DNA from: Marinigracilibium pacificum
GTDB lineage: Bacteria; Bacteroidota; Bacteroidia; Cytophagales; Cyclobacteriaceae
NCBI RefSeq assembly: GCF_012926615.1
Contig: NZ_JABBNU010000011.1
Coordinates: 62,001 to 126,000 of the forward strand
DNA length: 64,000 nucleotides
Reading direction: 5' to 3'
Shown piece after piece: positions 36,499-45,995 of this stretch; position 1 is the first letter of the stretch, and each line of letters opens with the position of its first letter. The notes beneath the pieces are model-generated. The model saw nothing but the letters and a program-made list of their open reading frames with translations. It searched no databases and was not told where the DNA came from. The position numbers and the translations under genes are program-made.

Positions 36499-37971
36499 TT
36501 ATAATAAAGGGCTGATCATCCTGGCTACTCCTTCAAGTATCTTCTGGCTGGTCGGCCTTTTTTTGAATTCCTCCGGTGAGATATAGTCACTTTCCATTAA
36601 ATCATTTTCAAAATTCCTGCTTAATAATTCTGTGGTCTCTTTATCATAGATAAATGCATTGACCTCAAAATTTTTCTCAAAGCTTCTTTCATCCATATTG
36701 GCAGTGCCAACTGAAGAGAATATTCCGTCGACTATGATTACTTTCCCGTGGTTAAAGCCTTTCTTATAAATATAAACATCAACTCCTGTATAGATTAATC
36801 TTTTTGCAAAGCTCAATGAGGTGTAAAATAGTGTTTTGTGATCAGGCATTCCCGGTAGAAGAAGTTTGACTTTAACACCGCTTAATGCTGCTGTTTCCAG
36901 AGCTGTTAATATGGCTTCATTTGGCACGAAGTATGGTGTTGAAATATAAATGTATTCTCTTGCTGTTGTAATTGCTGTAAAATATGCCTGCATAATGGCA
37001 ACTTCTTCTGAATCAGGGCCCGAGGCCGCGATTTGAACCAGTTTATTTGATTCGCTCTCATACTTTGGAAAATATTCAGGCCCTTCAAATACTCTTTTGC
37101 ATACAAAACGCCAATCTTGCAAAAATACAGATTGAAGACAGGTAGCAGCTTTTCCTGTTATCTGAATATGTGTATCCCTCCAGAAACCTGTGTCTTTTTT
37201 GATTTTAGAATAACGTTCGGCAATATTTAATCCTCCGGTAAAAGCTGTAATACCATCAATAATGAGAATCTTACGGTGATTCCTATAATTTAACCTTGAG
37301 GTAAGTAAAGGAAACCTTACAGGCATAAATATTTCTACTTCAATCCCGGATTCTTTAAGATCATTAATAATCTTTTTTGATAATCCCCATGATCCGATAC
37401 CATCGAATATGCCTCGGATTTCAACTCCTTCTTTTGCTTTTTTTATTAGTGCTTCGATGAATTGTATCCCTATATCATCTTCTTCAAATGAATAAAAACA
37501 TAGATGAATATGATGCCGGGCCTGATTTATACCATTCAACATTGCTGGGAAGCTGACTGCTCCATTTTCTAAAATTTTCAACGAATTGGAATCAGTTAGC
37601 ATAGCTTTATTTGCAGCTGCTGCCAGTTTCATGATTTTATTAAAAGGTTTTACTTCAGGGTCCTTTTTAAGGATATCGGTTTGAGATAGATCAATATCTT
37701 CAACCTGTTTGATTATTTTGTAACTATCCTGTCTGGATTTTGCTGAAAAAAGTTTCTCTTTCCTGAAGTTCCTTCCATATCGGAGATATAATAAAATCCC
37801 AAATACCGGGAAGAATAAGACTATCACCATCCAGGATATTGATTTCGTAGGATTTTTACCTTCCAGAATGATAACGGTAATAGTAAAAGTCAGGGTAAGG
37901 CCATAGAAGAGCAAAAATAATATTGCCAGAATTTCAGTTGTAAGTGGTCCTAAAAAGGCTGATAGTTCCAT
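36499..37971 (-). CDS. cls: Cardiolipin synthase (phospholipase D family)
   Basis: An inner-membrane enzyme of 490 residues that joins phosphatidylglycerol molecules to cardiolipin. Two N-terminal helices (about 10-60) are followed by two phospholipase D domains. The HKD motifs are HRKILIID with His232 and HGKVIIVD with His408. The segment YLRYGRNFRKEKLF after the second helix is typical of bacterial Cls. The length fits ClsA-type enzymes. The gene is single and convergent with the tryptophan dioxygenase gene. Confidence 0.93.
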   Translation of the reverse strand: MELSAFLGPLTTEILAILFLLFYGLTLTFTITVIILEGKNPTKSISWMVIVLFFPVFGILLYLRYGRNFRKEKLFSAKSRQDSYKIIKQVEDIDLSQTDILKKDPEVKPFNKIMKLAAAANKAMLTDSNSLKILENGAVSFPAMLNGINQARHHIHLCFYSFEEDDIGIQFIEALIKKAKEGVEIRGIFDGIGSWGLSKKIINDLKESGIEVEIFMPVRFPLLTSRLNYRNHRKILIIDGITAFTGGLNIAERYSKIKKDTGFWRDTHIQITGKAATCLQSVFLQDWRFVCKRVFEGPEYFPKYESESNKLVQIAASGPDSEEVAIMQAYFTAITTAREYIYISTPYFVPNEAILTALETAALSGVKVKLLLPGMPDHKTLFYTSLSFAKRLIYTGVDVYIYKKGFNHGKVIIVDGIFSSVGTANMDERSFEKNFEVNAFIYDKETTELLSRNFENDLMESDYISPEEFKKRPTSQKILEGVARMISPLL

Positions 37972-38105
37972 TTTTTAAAAAATACCTTTAGTAATCTAAT
38001 CTACAGCTTAATAATTGTGAAATCGAATAAAAATGTTTTTAAATTAACTGATAGATATCATAATTAAAGGAAATAGGCAATTAATCAATTTTAATTTGAG
38101 GAATT

Positions 38106-38702
38106 ATGAAAATTACTGTAGGCTTTTTTATCTATGATAACATGGAATTAATGGATTTTGCAGGTCCTTGGGAAGTTCTTTCTGTCGCCGCAGAATTAGT
38201 TGAAGAATCTCATGAACTTAAATTGTTTTCTTTTGCTGAATATGACAGACAAATTAACACTGTAAATGGTGTGTCAATTATTCCCGATTTTGTTATAGAT
38301 AATAAACCAGACCTTGATGTTTTGATATTTCCTGGCGGAAATGGTTCCAAAAGAATTATTTCCAATGATAGGCTTTTGAGTGATCTTGCGAAGGCCTCTT
38401 CTTCGGCTAAAATAACAGCCACTGTATGCAGCGGAGCCAGAATTGCTGCAACCCTGGGTTTGTTGAAGGGAAAGAAATTTACTACTCATTATTCTGTCTT
38501 TGATGATGTGATTAAAATTGAACCAACAGCAGAACCGGATTTTGATAATAGATATGTCAGAGAAGGGAATGTTCTGACGTCTGCTGGAGTTTCTGCAGGC
38601 ATTGATATGTCATTATTCCTTGTATCGGTTATATTTGATGATGAAACTGCTGAAAAAACTGCAAGGTTTATAGAATACCCATACTTTACATTTAAATCAT
38701 GA
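38106..38702 (+). CDS. DJ-1/PfpI family protein
   Basis: A small cytoplasmic protein of 198 residues with the class I glutamine amidotransferase-like fold. The nucleophile elbow is TVCSGARIAA with Cys108, and the early acidic residue lies in DNMELMDFAGPWEVL. Members act as glyoxalases, isonitrile hydratases or regulators; the type with FDGMELLDFAGP-like starts is often linked to isonitrile hydratase or to the sensor part of GlxA regulators, but this protein has no DNA-binding tail. Its stop overlaps the start of the PhzF gene by four bases, so the two are co-translated and probably work on related metabolites. Confidence 0.87.
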   Translation: MKITVGFFIYDNMELMDFAGPWEVLSVAAELVEESHELKLFSFAEYDRQINTVNGVSIIPDFVIDNKPDLDVLIFPGGNGSKRIISNDRLLSDLAKASSSAKITATVCSGARIAATLGLLKGKKFTTHYSVFDDVIKIEPTAEPDFDNRYVREGNVLTSAGVSAGIDMSLFLVSVIFDDETAEKTARFIEYPYFTFKS

Positions 38703-39514
38703 TCAAAACCAATTCTTTTAGTTGTTATCAGGTAGATGCATTTGCCGAAAGGATTTTTGAAGGCAATCCGGCTGCGGTTGTGCCACTCGATTTCTGGCTT
38801 GATAATGAGGTAATGCAAAAAATAGCCAAGGAAAATAATCTTTCTGAAACTGCATTTTTTATCCCAATAAATGCTGATGACAATGAGTACCAACTGCGAT
38901 GGTTTACACCAGAAGTTGAAGTTAATCTTTGTGGACATGCTACTTTAGCTTCAGCCTATGTACTATTTAATTTATTAGAAATTCAAGGTGATTACATTAG
39001 GTTTCAATCAAGATCCGGAATGCTTGAAGTCAGGCGAAAAGGAGAATTGTATTGGTTGAACTTTCCATCAATGTCGTACGATGAAGCTACAGTTGATAGT
39101 AATATAGTAGAAGCAATGGGGATTGCACCTTCGAAAGTTTATACTTCTGATGATGACTGGTTATTGCTTTATGACACGGAAGAACAGGTGAAATCACTGA
39201 AGCCAGATATGTCCTTATTAAGGGAGTTTCCTGCCAGAGGAATTATTGCTACTTCATCTGCAGAAAATTATGATGCAATATCACGATTTTTTGCACCCTC
39301 GGTAGGAATAGATGAAGATTATGTGACTGGATCTTCTTTTACGAAACTGATTCCTTTCTGGTCAGAAAAACTTGAAAAGGATGAACTATATTTCTACCAG
39401 GCTTCTGCAAGAGGAGGTGTTATTTTTGGGAAGAATATGGGAGACCGGGTTGAAATAGGAGGGAAGGCAAAATTATTTTCCAAAGGAAAGTTTTATATTA
39501 ATGGAGAAGAATAG
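38699..39514 (+). CDS. PhzF-family isomerase-like protein
   Basis: A protein of 271 residues with the two-fold diaminopimelate-epimerase-like PhzF fold. Key features are the start YQVDAFAERIFEGNPAAVV, the active-site glutamate Glu50 in NNLSETAFF, WFTPEVEVNLCGHATLA, and the second-half DYVTGSS. The family contains the phenazine enzyme PhzF and many uncharacterised isomerases. No phenazine genes are present here, so phenazine synthesis is not implied. It follows the DJ-1/PfpI gene with an ATGA overlap and ends at a strong bidirectional terminator. Confidence 0.9.
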   Translation: MIKTNSFSCYQVDAFAERIFEGNPAAVVPLDFWLDNEVMQKIAKENNLSETAFFIPINADDNEYQLRWFTPEVEVNLCGHATLASAYVLFNLLEIQGDYIRFQSRSGMLEVRRKGELYWLNFPSMSYDEATVDSNIVEAMGIAPSKVYTSDDDWLLLYDTEEQVKSLKPDMSLLREFPARGIIATSSAENYDAISRFFAPSVGIDEDYVTGSSFTKLIPFWSEKLEKDELYFYQASARGGVIFGKNMGDRVEIGGKAKLFSKGKFYINGEE

Positions 39515-39531
39515 TAATTATTAGAAATAAA

Positions 39532-39554
39532 AAAGCCGGCTTTAAGCCGGCTTT
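39532..39554. terminator. Bidirectional intrinsic terminator
   Basis: AAAGCCGGCT (39532-39541) pairs perfectly with AGCCGGCTTT (39545-39554) across a 3-base loop. It lies between the convergent PhzF and sigma factor genes. Confidence 0.9.
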
Positions 39555-39577
39555 AGTTTATGATATATTCGTACGTA

Positions 39578-40447
39578 TTATCTTCCTAAGTAAGCAATAA
39601 GGTTTCTCGCTGCAGGACTTTTAGACAGTTTACGAATGGCTTTTTCCTTGATCTGTCTTACACGCTCACGCGATAGACCAAGATTTTCTCCGATATCTTC
39701 CAGCGTAAGACTTTGTTGTCTTCCAATTCCAAAGAACTGACGGATAACTTCTCTTTCTTTTTCTGATAAGATTGAAAGAACTCTTTCAACTTCAGATTTA
39801 AGTGAATCCTGATGGATTAAATCACTATCAACCTGGTTAGCATCTTCGTTTTCTAATACATCAAGTAAAGAGCTACTCTCACCTTCTTCAAATGGCTTAT
39901 CCATTGATACCGATTTTGTGAGAGATTTAAGCGTGTCCTGAACTTGATCAACATCCATTTCAAGTACCGTAGCCAATTCCTCTGGAGTTGGTTCACGGTC
40001 AAATTTCTGTTGTAACTCAGCTGCTGCCTGATCAATTTTAGAGAGTGTACCGATTTTGTTTGCCGGAAGGCGGATCATTCGAGACTGTTCAGCTAATGCC
40101 TGGATGATCGATTGCCTGATCCACCACACTGCATAAGAAATAAATTTGAATCCTCGGGTTTCATCGAATTTTTTGGCTGCTTTAATAAGCCCTACATTAC
40201 CCTCGTTAATCAAATCATTTAATGGGATTTTAGTGTGCTGATATTGCTTGGCAACCGAAACAACGAATCTTAAATTAGCTTTAATTAGTTTAGCTAACGC
40301 TACTTGATCACCTTGTTTAATTCTTTGAGCCAGCATAACTTCCTCTTCTGGTGTAAGCATCTCTTCTTTTGAAATTTCAAAGAAATACTTTTCAAGGGTT
40401 TTACTGTCCCTGTTGGTAATCGTTTGCGTAATTTTAAGTTGTCTCAT
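39578..40447 (-). CDS. rpoD: Primary RNA polymerase sigma factor (RpoD/SigA)
   Basis: A sigma-70 factor of 289 residues. Region 1.2 ([19 protein letters not shown]), region 2 with the core-binding and -10 melting segment ([18 protein letters not shown], then [15 protein letters not shown]), region 3 and region 4.2 ([20 protein letters not shown]) are complete. Region 1.1 is absent, which is normal for the principal sigma factor of Bacteroidota; the unusual -33/-7 promoter specificity of the phylum goes with this protein. A perfect 16-bp palindrome lies 72 bases upstream of the start. It ends at the terminator shared with the PhzF gene. Confidence 0.95.
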   Translation of the reverse strand: MRQLKITQTITNRDSKTLEKYFFEISKEEMLTPEEEVMLAQRIKQGDQVALAKLIKANLRFVVSVAKQYQHTKIPLNDLINEGNVGLIKAAKKFDETRGFKFISYAVWWIRQSIIQALAEQSRMIRLPANKIGTLSKIDQAAAELQQKFDREPTPEELATVLEMDVDQVQDTLKSLTKSVSMDKPFEEGESSSLLDVLENEDANQVDSDLIHQDSLKSEVERVLSILSEKEREVIRQFFGIGRQQSLTLEDIGENLGLSRERVRQIKEKAIRKLSKSPAARNLIAYLGR

Positions 40448-40796
40448 GTTATATAAGCTTGAAAATCAGTAGTTTTTAATTTAAGACCTTTAACTCAAAC
40501 GTCAATGGTATATATATGTTGCAAATATTTGCAATACTAGTTTCTTTAATCTTACATGTAAAATGTCAGCTTAAGACTGAACTATTGAAGGAACTAACGC
40601 GATGAATTTTAAAACGTAGGTGGTTATCCATTATGTATAGGTGTAATTCTTTTTTACGTTTAACCATACTGTTTTGTTTCAAATGCATCCTTTTTGCGGA
40701 TTGTGATCGCTTTTTTAATGATTTTTATAGTCAGCCGTCGAAATCACCCGCAAAAATAGAGTTAATTTTCAATTAACCAAAATCTTAACTTGAATT
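40448..40796. other. Intergenic region upstream of rpoD, 349 bases
   Basis: Besides the 16-bp palindrome, this stretch holds a small palindrome TTACATGTAA (40552-40561) and a hairpin GTTAATT-TTC-AATTAAC (40761-40777) just past the phosphoribosyltransferase stop, which may end that transcript. A 40-codon minus-strand frame (40566-40688) exists but has no supporting signal. I see no exact -7 element. Confidence 0.4.
40519..40534. promoter_or_regulatory. Perfect 16-bp palindrome upstream of rpoD
   Basis: TTGCAAATATTTGCAA reads the same on both strands and lies 72-87 bases before the sigma factor start codon. It could be an operator for a dimeric regulator. Which protein binds is not known. Confidence 0.45.
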
Positions 40797-41438
40797 TTAT
40801 ATAATTGTTTTGTGTTCCCTCTTTTTATCGGTAAAACGGATCAAATTGTCTATGAATGATAAGCTACAGGTTCTGAATGTTTCATAATATGATGATACGA
40901 ATCTGAATTCAGAAGGCTGTAATAGCGAGATTACCTGATCTGCCTTGCCATCCACTTTACTTAATCCAACTGGTGATCCTACCGGTACAGCAATAGTTAT
41001 GCTTTTCGGGCCATGACGTTTGACATATTCAATTGCTGATAATGCTGTTGCTCCGCTAGCTATTCCGTCATCAACGATTATCAGATCTTTATTGTAATAT
41101 GACTGATTGCCAATTGACAAAGAATAATATTCCGCTGCATTTGCTAATTCTTTCTCAATTATCTTACATTGGGAGTCTAAATATTTTTTACTGATCCCAT
41201 GATGGGCAAAAAGTTTTATAGAGGATTGATTTACTGCCCCCACTGCGTATTTTTTATTTACCGGATGGGGAATGCGCTTTACTAACACAAATCCTAATGG
41301 TGTATGTAGGGCCTTGCTTAGCACATGTGCTATAACTATACCGCCATTAGGAATACCAACAATTAATGTGTCTTTTGTGACCCTATCATGTAGTGTAGGG
41401 TATAAGGCCAGAGCTGCATCGATTCTATCCTCGAACAT
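40797..41438 (-). CDS. Phosphoribosyltransferase family protein
   Basis: A soluble protein of 213 residues with the type I PRTase fold. The PRPP-binding motif is LIIVDDGIASGAT at residues 119-131, with the two aspartates and the glycine-rich loop intact, and an early VGIPNGGIVIAHVLSKAL segment gives the PPi loop region. Related proteins are annotated as predicted phosphoribosyltransferases, sometimes fused to hydrolases; the acceptor base is unknown. It could also have an entirely different role, as many such stand-alone proteins are uncharacterised. The start lies close to that of the divergent reductase gene (78 bases). Confidence 0.85.
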   Translation of the reverse strand: MFEDRIDAALALYPTLHDRVTKDTLIVGIPNGGIVIAHVLSKALHTPLGFVLVKRIPHPVNKKYAVGAVNQSSIKLFAHHGISKKYLDSQCKIIEKELANAAEYYSLSIGNQSYYNKDLIIVDDGIASGATALSAIEYVKRHGPKSITIAVPVGSPVGLSKVDGKADQVISLLQPSEFRFVSSYYETFRTCSLSFIDNLIRFTDKKREHKTII

Positions 41439-41516
41439 TATTTTTTGGTTTGTATATTGATAATAACAATTAATTTATATTTAGTCAAGAAAAAATATGA
41501 ATATATTTATCTGATT

Positions 41517-42539
41517 ATGAAGAAATTATCCTGGAAAGTGACTCCCAAAGCGGGAAGTATGAAAAAACTAAAATTGGTTGAGGAAAATATCACTTCCCTC
41601 GGACCTAATGAAGTAAGGGTTGCGAATAAGGCAATCGGATTAAATTTTGCCGATATTTTTGCCATTTTCGGACTTTATAGTGCGACACCGAAAGGCGAAT
41701 TTATACCTGGCCTTGAATTTTGTGGTGATATCATTGAAGTTGGAACGGAGGTAAGTGACTATAAAGTTGGCGATCGGGTAATGGGGTCTTCAAGGTTTGG
41801 AGGATATACTTCGCTGCTCAATATTGATCAAAGATATATCATTCCACTTCCTGATAATTGGTCTTATGAAGAAGGCGCTGGGTTTATTGTTCAGGCATTA
41901 ACTGCATATTATGCTCTTATTGAACTTGGAAATGCAAAAAAAGATCAAAATGTACTGATTCATTCTGCAGCAGGAGGGGTTGGGTTGATGGCTAATAGAA
42001 TCGCTAAAAAAATTGGACTTTTTACTATTGGCTCAGTCGGCAGTAGTAGTAAAATAGATCTTTTAAAGAAAGAAGGATATGATAAAGCCATCGTTCGTAG
42101 TAAAAATTTTAAGGAAGATCTGGAGAAATCATTGTCTGGTAAACCCTTAAATATAATCCTTGAATGTATAGGTGGGAGAATTTTTAGTGAGGGTTATACT
42201 ACTTTGGCTAAGCAGGGAAGACATGTGATTTATGGATCTGCAAGATATGCCCATCCAGGGAAAACACCGAATTATTTATTTTTGATATGGAAATATATTA
42301 CTCGTCCGAAAGTTGATCCCCAAAAGATGATTGAAGAAAATAAATCAATTATGGGCTTCAATCTTATTTGGCTGTATGAACAAGTCGATGAACTGAAAAA
42401 TATGCTTGAAAAAATTGTTGATCTGGATTTACCGGCGCCTGTTGTAGGACACACTTTTAAATTTGAAGATATGCATCAAGCTCTCGAATTATTTCAATCG
42501 GGTAAAACTACTGGTAAGGTGGTTGTGACCGTAAATTAG
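41517..42539 (+). CDS. Zinc-independent quinone oxidoreductase-like (VAT-1/QOR type)
   Basis: A medium-chain dehydrogenase/reductase of 340 residues. The start is set at ATG 41517 (MKKLSWKVTPKAG); the frame upstream to 41445 is AT-rich and hydrophobic and looks untranslated. The GroES-like part has IGLNFADIFAIFGLYSATP and PGLEFCGDI. The Rossmann motif is HSAAGGVGLMANRIAKKIG near residue 145. Zinc ligands are lacking, as in quinone oxidoreductases and the VAT-1 group. Substrate unknown; NADPH is the likely cofactor. It ends at a terminator shared with the convergent repeat protein gene. Confidence 0.88.
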   Translation: MKKLSWKVTPKAGSMKKLKLVEENITSLGPNEVRVANKAIGLNFADIFAIFGLYSATPKGEFIPGLEFCGDIIEVGTEVSDYKVGDRVMGSSRFGGYTSLLNIDQRYIIPLPDNWSYEEGAGFIVQALTAYYALIELGNAKKDQNVLIHSAAGGVGLMANRIAKKIGLFTIGSVGSSSKIDLLKKEGYDKAIVRSKNFKEDLEKSLSGKPLNIILECIGGRIFSEGYTTLAKQGRHVIYGSARYAHPGKTPNYLFLIWKYITRPKVDPQKMIEENKSIMGFNLIWLYEQVDELKNMLEKIVDLDLPAPVVGHTFKFEDMHQALELFQSGKTTGKVVVTVN

Positions 42540-42560
42540 TTGGAATATCAAGAAAAAAAT

Positions 42561-42578
42561 AGGGGACAAGAGTCCCCT
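42561..42578. terminator. Bidirectional intrinsic terminator
   Basis: AGGGGAC (42561-42567) pairs with GTCCCCT (42572-42578) across an AAGA tetraloop, with A runs before and T runs after. It separates the convergent reductase gene and the repeat protein gene. Confidence 0.85.
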
Positions 42579-42586
42579 TATTTATT

Positions 42587-45500
42587 TTATTCTTTTTGTA
42601 GGATCATCTTACCATGATGAACAAAATTATTTTGTCGAATTTCATATATGTATATTCCATTCTGATAATTTTTGCTATCCCAATTAACTTCATAAATACC
42701 TGAATTGTGATTTGAATCAACTAAAACATCAAGTTGTTTCCCTGATTGATCAAATATTTTAATTGATACATTACCTTCTGTTTCTACGGCATATCTTATG
42801 GTAGTTTTGGAACTAAAAGGATTAGGATAATTTATTGGGTGATTTAGCGTTGCATTTCGCGAAATAGAATTAATCTGAAGACTGCTTAACTCACTTGCCG
42901 GGCTCATTGGTAATAATGCTTCTGTACTAGTGGTATTGTTTTCTTCATCTGTTGCTGTGCAAACCAATGAGATCACATCTCCTTTGACTGAAATTAAATT
43001 ACCTGAGTCATCAAATTTATATTGGAATTTATTTTTATCATACTTTAACTCAAGAACCTGGCCATCATTTACAGAGACTCCCTGATCATTCACCACCATT
43101 GTCCAGAATGATTGAGGGTTTGGAGCTTTTACATCTACAGTGTTTTTGATCATGTCAATTTCTATGGAATATTTAGAACTAACCTTGTAACTAACAGCAG
43201 GATTTGTTATTTGAGGTGTTTTTATAATTGAAGAAACGGTAAGGTTTTCTGAGCAGATATCATTTACAGAGCAAGATATGGCGTATTCATTTTTTCCGAT
43301 AAGGACAAAGTCTGCTATTACTTCAGGAGGTAGGCTGTCATCAACTGAAATAGTTGCTACTTTACTATCTTCCTTACCACATTCATCAACCACTTTTAAG
43401 GTGAAATCATGACTGCCTACCTGTAAAAGTACCACTGTAGTAGGTTCAATAGAAGGGCCTGCTATTAGTTCTCCATTTTTAAACCAACTAAATAAAAGCG
43501 TTCCCTCTTCAGGATCATAAGAACCACTGCCGTCCAAGGTGATTTCAGTTCCTCCAGGTCCTTCACATTCATAAGTCTGGTCATTAAATACTGCCACAGG
43601 TGGTTGGTTTTCCTGGATCACTTCAATGAAAACCCTAACCGAATCAGAATAATTTAAGGCTGCATCTCTCATTCGGTATACAAAATAATCGGACCCGACA
43701 TAATCCGCATCTGGACTATATACAAATTTACCATTTCCTAAGGCAGAGAGCCCTCCATGTTTTGGAAGTTTGAGTATTGCTGTGGCAAAAATGTCATCAT
43801 TGTCTGCATCGAAATCGTTCAAAAGAAATCCACTTTCCTCTATTGTTAAGACGGTGTTTTTAATGGCAGTATAATGATCATCCAACCCAGCTGGATCACG
43901 GTTGCCTTTTACAACATTAATAAAGACTCTTACAGAATCAGAGTAATTCAATGAAGCATCTCTCATGCGATAAGCAAAGGAATCCATTCCTTCGAAATCG
44001 GGATCAGGAGAATAAGTAAATTTACCATCAACCAAAGCAGAAAGATTACCATGATCAGGCAGGTCAAGAATAGCTGTTGCCGAAATTGCTTCTGAATCCT
44101 GGTCTACATCATTAATTAAAAAACCGGGAGAGTCGACTGAAAGAACTGTATTTGTTAATGCAGTATAGTAATCATCAAATCCAATTGGAGGCCTGTTAGT
44201 AGCTGCAGTAACTTCAATAGTTACAAAAACTGAGTCCGAATAGTTCAAAGAAGCATCTCTTATTCGGTAAGCAAATTTATCTATCCCGACGAAATCATCA
44301 TCTGGGTCATAAACGAATTTTCCATCTACAAGGGCAGAAAGATTACCATGATCAGGAAGGTCTAAAATAGCTGTGGCAAATATATTCTCTCCATTCAGGT
44401 CAATGTCATTAATTAAGAAGCCTGGTGCTTCTACAGTCAGTGTTCGGTCATTGCTAATCTTGAAATGGTCATTAACTCCTACAGGTAGTGTTCCATTTTC
44501 AACAACAAGGATATTGACAGTTACAGAATCTGAATAATTCAATGAAGCATCCCTCATCCTGTATACGAATTTGTCTTCTCCGGTAAAATCCGAATCTGGT
44601 ATATAACTGAAACTACCATCTGCAAAGGCTGTAACGATTCCATTGTTTGGGAATTTCAAAATAGCTGTAGCACTTATTGCATCTCCATCCGGATCAAAAT
44701 CATTTATTAGGAAGCCAGAAGCGGGGATTGATAATGTAGTGTTTTTTGTGATTATAAAATTATCATCAATTCCTTCAGGAGGCCTGTTTCCTTCAAGAAC
44801 ATTAATGGTTACAAAAACTGAGTCCGAATAGTTGAGTGAAGCATCTCTCATTCTGTAAGCAAACATGTCTTCACCTACAAAACCAGCATCAGGGATGTAA
44901 TTGAAACTACCATCTGCAAAGGCAGTAACAATTCCATGTTCGGGAAATTTTAAAATAGCTGTTGCAGAAATAATTTCTCCATCTTGATCCGCATCATTTT
45001 GCAAAAAACCGGGAGCTACTATTTCTAATGTCTTATTCGCGGGGACACTAAATACATCATCCTGGCCAATTGGGGTTCTGTTTGCTGGTTCAGTTACTAT
45101 TATGGTTACAAAAATTGAGTCTGAATAATTTGAGGAAGCATCTCTCATTCTGTAGGCAAATACATCTTCACCTACAAAATCTGAGTTGGGGATATAGCTG
45201 AAACTGCCATCTGCAAATGCTGTAACAATACCATTTTCTGGAAATTTTAAAATAGCTGTTGCGGATATTGCCTCTCCTTGAAGATCAATATCATTTTGTA
45301 AAAAACCAGGAGCAGCAATTTGTAGTGTTCTATCTGATGCCGTCTTGTAATAATCAGGTGTTCCAATTGGTGAATCACCGCAAACCGAAATTGATAATAT
45401 TTCAAAATTATCAATTTGTTTATCAGTGCTCATGTTCAGAATTGAGCTGGAATTTGTTTCAGAAATAGTTTCTCTTGTAATTGGTTGCCTTGAATCCGGA

Positions 45501-45748
45501 GATTCTATGCTAAGTATGGTTATGGAATCATCTGAAAACTGCTGTTTTTTAACTTCTGTTAGGTTAACATCATTAACTAATGGGGTATTGGTGCCCGGAT
45601 CAATTTGTTGAAGGAAGAAATTTGGAGCGTATTTTCTGTTAGGAGAATCTATTTCTTTCTGAAGTTTTTCCTGAGAGGTTATGGTAATAGGGAGTAGTAA
45701 TACTAATATACTGATTAGTATTTCTTTGTAGTGTGGTAATGGTGACAT
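42587..45748 (-). CDS. Large T9SS-exported protein with six tandem Ig-like repeats and a PKD-like domain
   Basis: A protein of 1053 residues. The signal peptide covers about residues 1-26 (ISILVLLLPITITS). After a linker, six repeats of about 98 residues follow (about 127-715), each with NDxDxDxEAISATAIL, SYIPDSDFVGEDKFAYRMRD and YSDSV. This pattern resembles cadherin-like/VCBS tandem domains of adhesins and cell-surface proteins. A PKD-like domain follows (about 716-805: PPVAVF, LDGSGSYDPEEG). The last 80 residues form a type A T9SS sorting domain (INYPNPFSSKTTIRY, NGIYIYEIRQNNF, HHGKMILQKE). It is probably secreted through the outer membrane and attached to the surface, perhaps for adhesion or gliding; the function is inferred. 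Confidence 0.9.
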   Translation of the reverse strand: MSPLPHYKEILISILVLLLPITITSQEKLQKEIDSPNRKYAPNFFLQQIDPGTNTPLVNDVNLTEVKKQQFSDDSITILSIESPDSRQPITRETISETNSSSILNMSTDKQIDNFEILSISVCGDSPIGTPDYYKTASDRTLQIAAPGFLQNDIDLQGEAISATAILKFPENGIVTAFADGSFSYIPNSDFVGEDVFAYRMRDASSNYSDSIFVTIIVTEPANRTPIGQDDVFSVPANKTLEIVAPGFLQNDADQDGEIISATAILKFPEHGIVTAFADGSFNYIPDAGFVGEDMFAYRMRDASLNYSDSVFVTINVLEGNRPPEGIDDNFIITKNTTLSIPASGFLINDFDPDGDAISATAILKFPNNGIVTAFADGSFSYIPDSDFTGEDKFVYRMRDASLNYSDSVTVNILVVENGTLPVGVNDHFKISNDRTLTVEAPGFLINDIDLNGENIFATAILDLPDHGNLSALVDGKFVYDPDDDFVGIDKFAYRIRDASLNYSDSVFVTIEVTAATNRPPIGFDDYYTALTNTVLSVDSPGFLINDVDQDSEAISATAILDLPDHGNLSALVDGKFTYSPDPDFEGMDSFAYRMRDASLNYSDSVRVFINVVKGNRDPAGLDDHYTAIKNTVLTIEESGFLLNDFDADNDDIFATAILKLPKHGGLSALGNGKFVYSPDADYVGSDYFVYRMRDAALNYSDSVRVFIEVIQENQPPVAVFNDQTYECEGPGGTEITLDGSGSYDPEEGTLLFSWFKNGELIAGPSIEPTTVVLLQVGSHDFTLKVVDECGKEDSKVATISVDDSLPPEVIADFVLIGKNEYAISCSVNDICSENLTVSSIIKTPQITNPAVSYKVSSKYSIEIDMIKNTVDVKAPNPQSFWTMVVNDQGVSVNDGQVLELKYDKNKFQYKFDDSGNLISVKGDVISLVCTATDEENNTTSTEALLPMSPASELSSLQINSISRNATLNHPINYPNPFSSKTTIRYAVETEGNVSIKIFDQSGKQLDVLVDSNHNSGIYEVNWDSKNYQNGIYIYEIRQNNFVHHGKMILQKE
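43615..45370 (-). repeat. Six tandem repeats of about 293 bases
   Basis: The coding sequence repeats six times; the YSDSV-encoding segment recurs near 43640, 43935, 44232, 44526, 44819 and 45117. Repeats 1-3 (toward the N-terminus) share GIVTAFADGSF, while repeats 4-6 share a LSALxxGKF version, so two subtypes sit in blocks. Such arrays can change in number by recombination. Confidence 0.85.
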
Positions 45749-45995
45749 GGCTTCTGTTTATATTTATATATAATATAATAAAAATAACATTGTTCGCCAA
45801 TTTAATTGTTATATTACAATTTTTATTTTAGTGTGGTTTGATTGGTAATTTATTGATTTACAGGATTATGAGATTGCGACTTAGTTATCAAGGTTAATAT
45901 ATTAGAAAAGGGTATGAATTTTTAGGGATAATAAATTCAACTTTATTTTAAGACTGGTTTGTTATACATTAATTTGAGATTAATCAGCAGTTATT

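Noticed and set aside
38489-38938. Minus-strand frame of 149 codons
   Set aside because: It is antisense to the DJ-1/PfpI and PhzF genes, both recognised by motifs.
40612-40666. Crossing complements AAACGTA/TACGTTT and TGGTTA/TAACCA, possible RNA pseudoknot
   Set aside because: The arms are short and AT-rich, the loops are long, and no gene start or terminator is linked to them.
40566-40688. Minus-strand frame of 40 codons upstream of rpoD
   Set aside because: No promoter or terminator supports it, and an open frame of this length is expected by chance in AT-rich DNA.
43615-45370. Tandem repeats considered as a CRISPR or satellite array
   Set aside because: The repeat unit of about 293 bases is coding and in frame, with protein-level conservation and no spacers.
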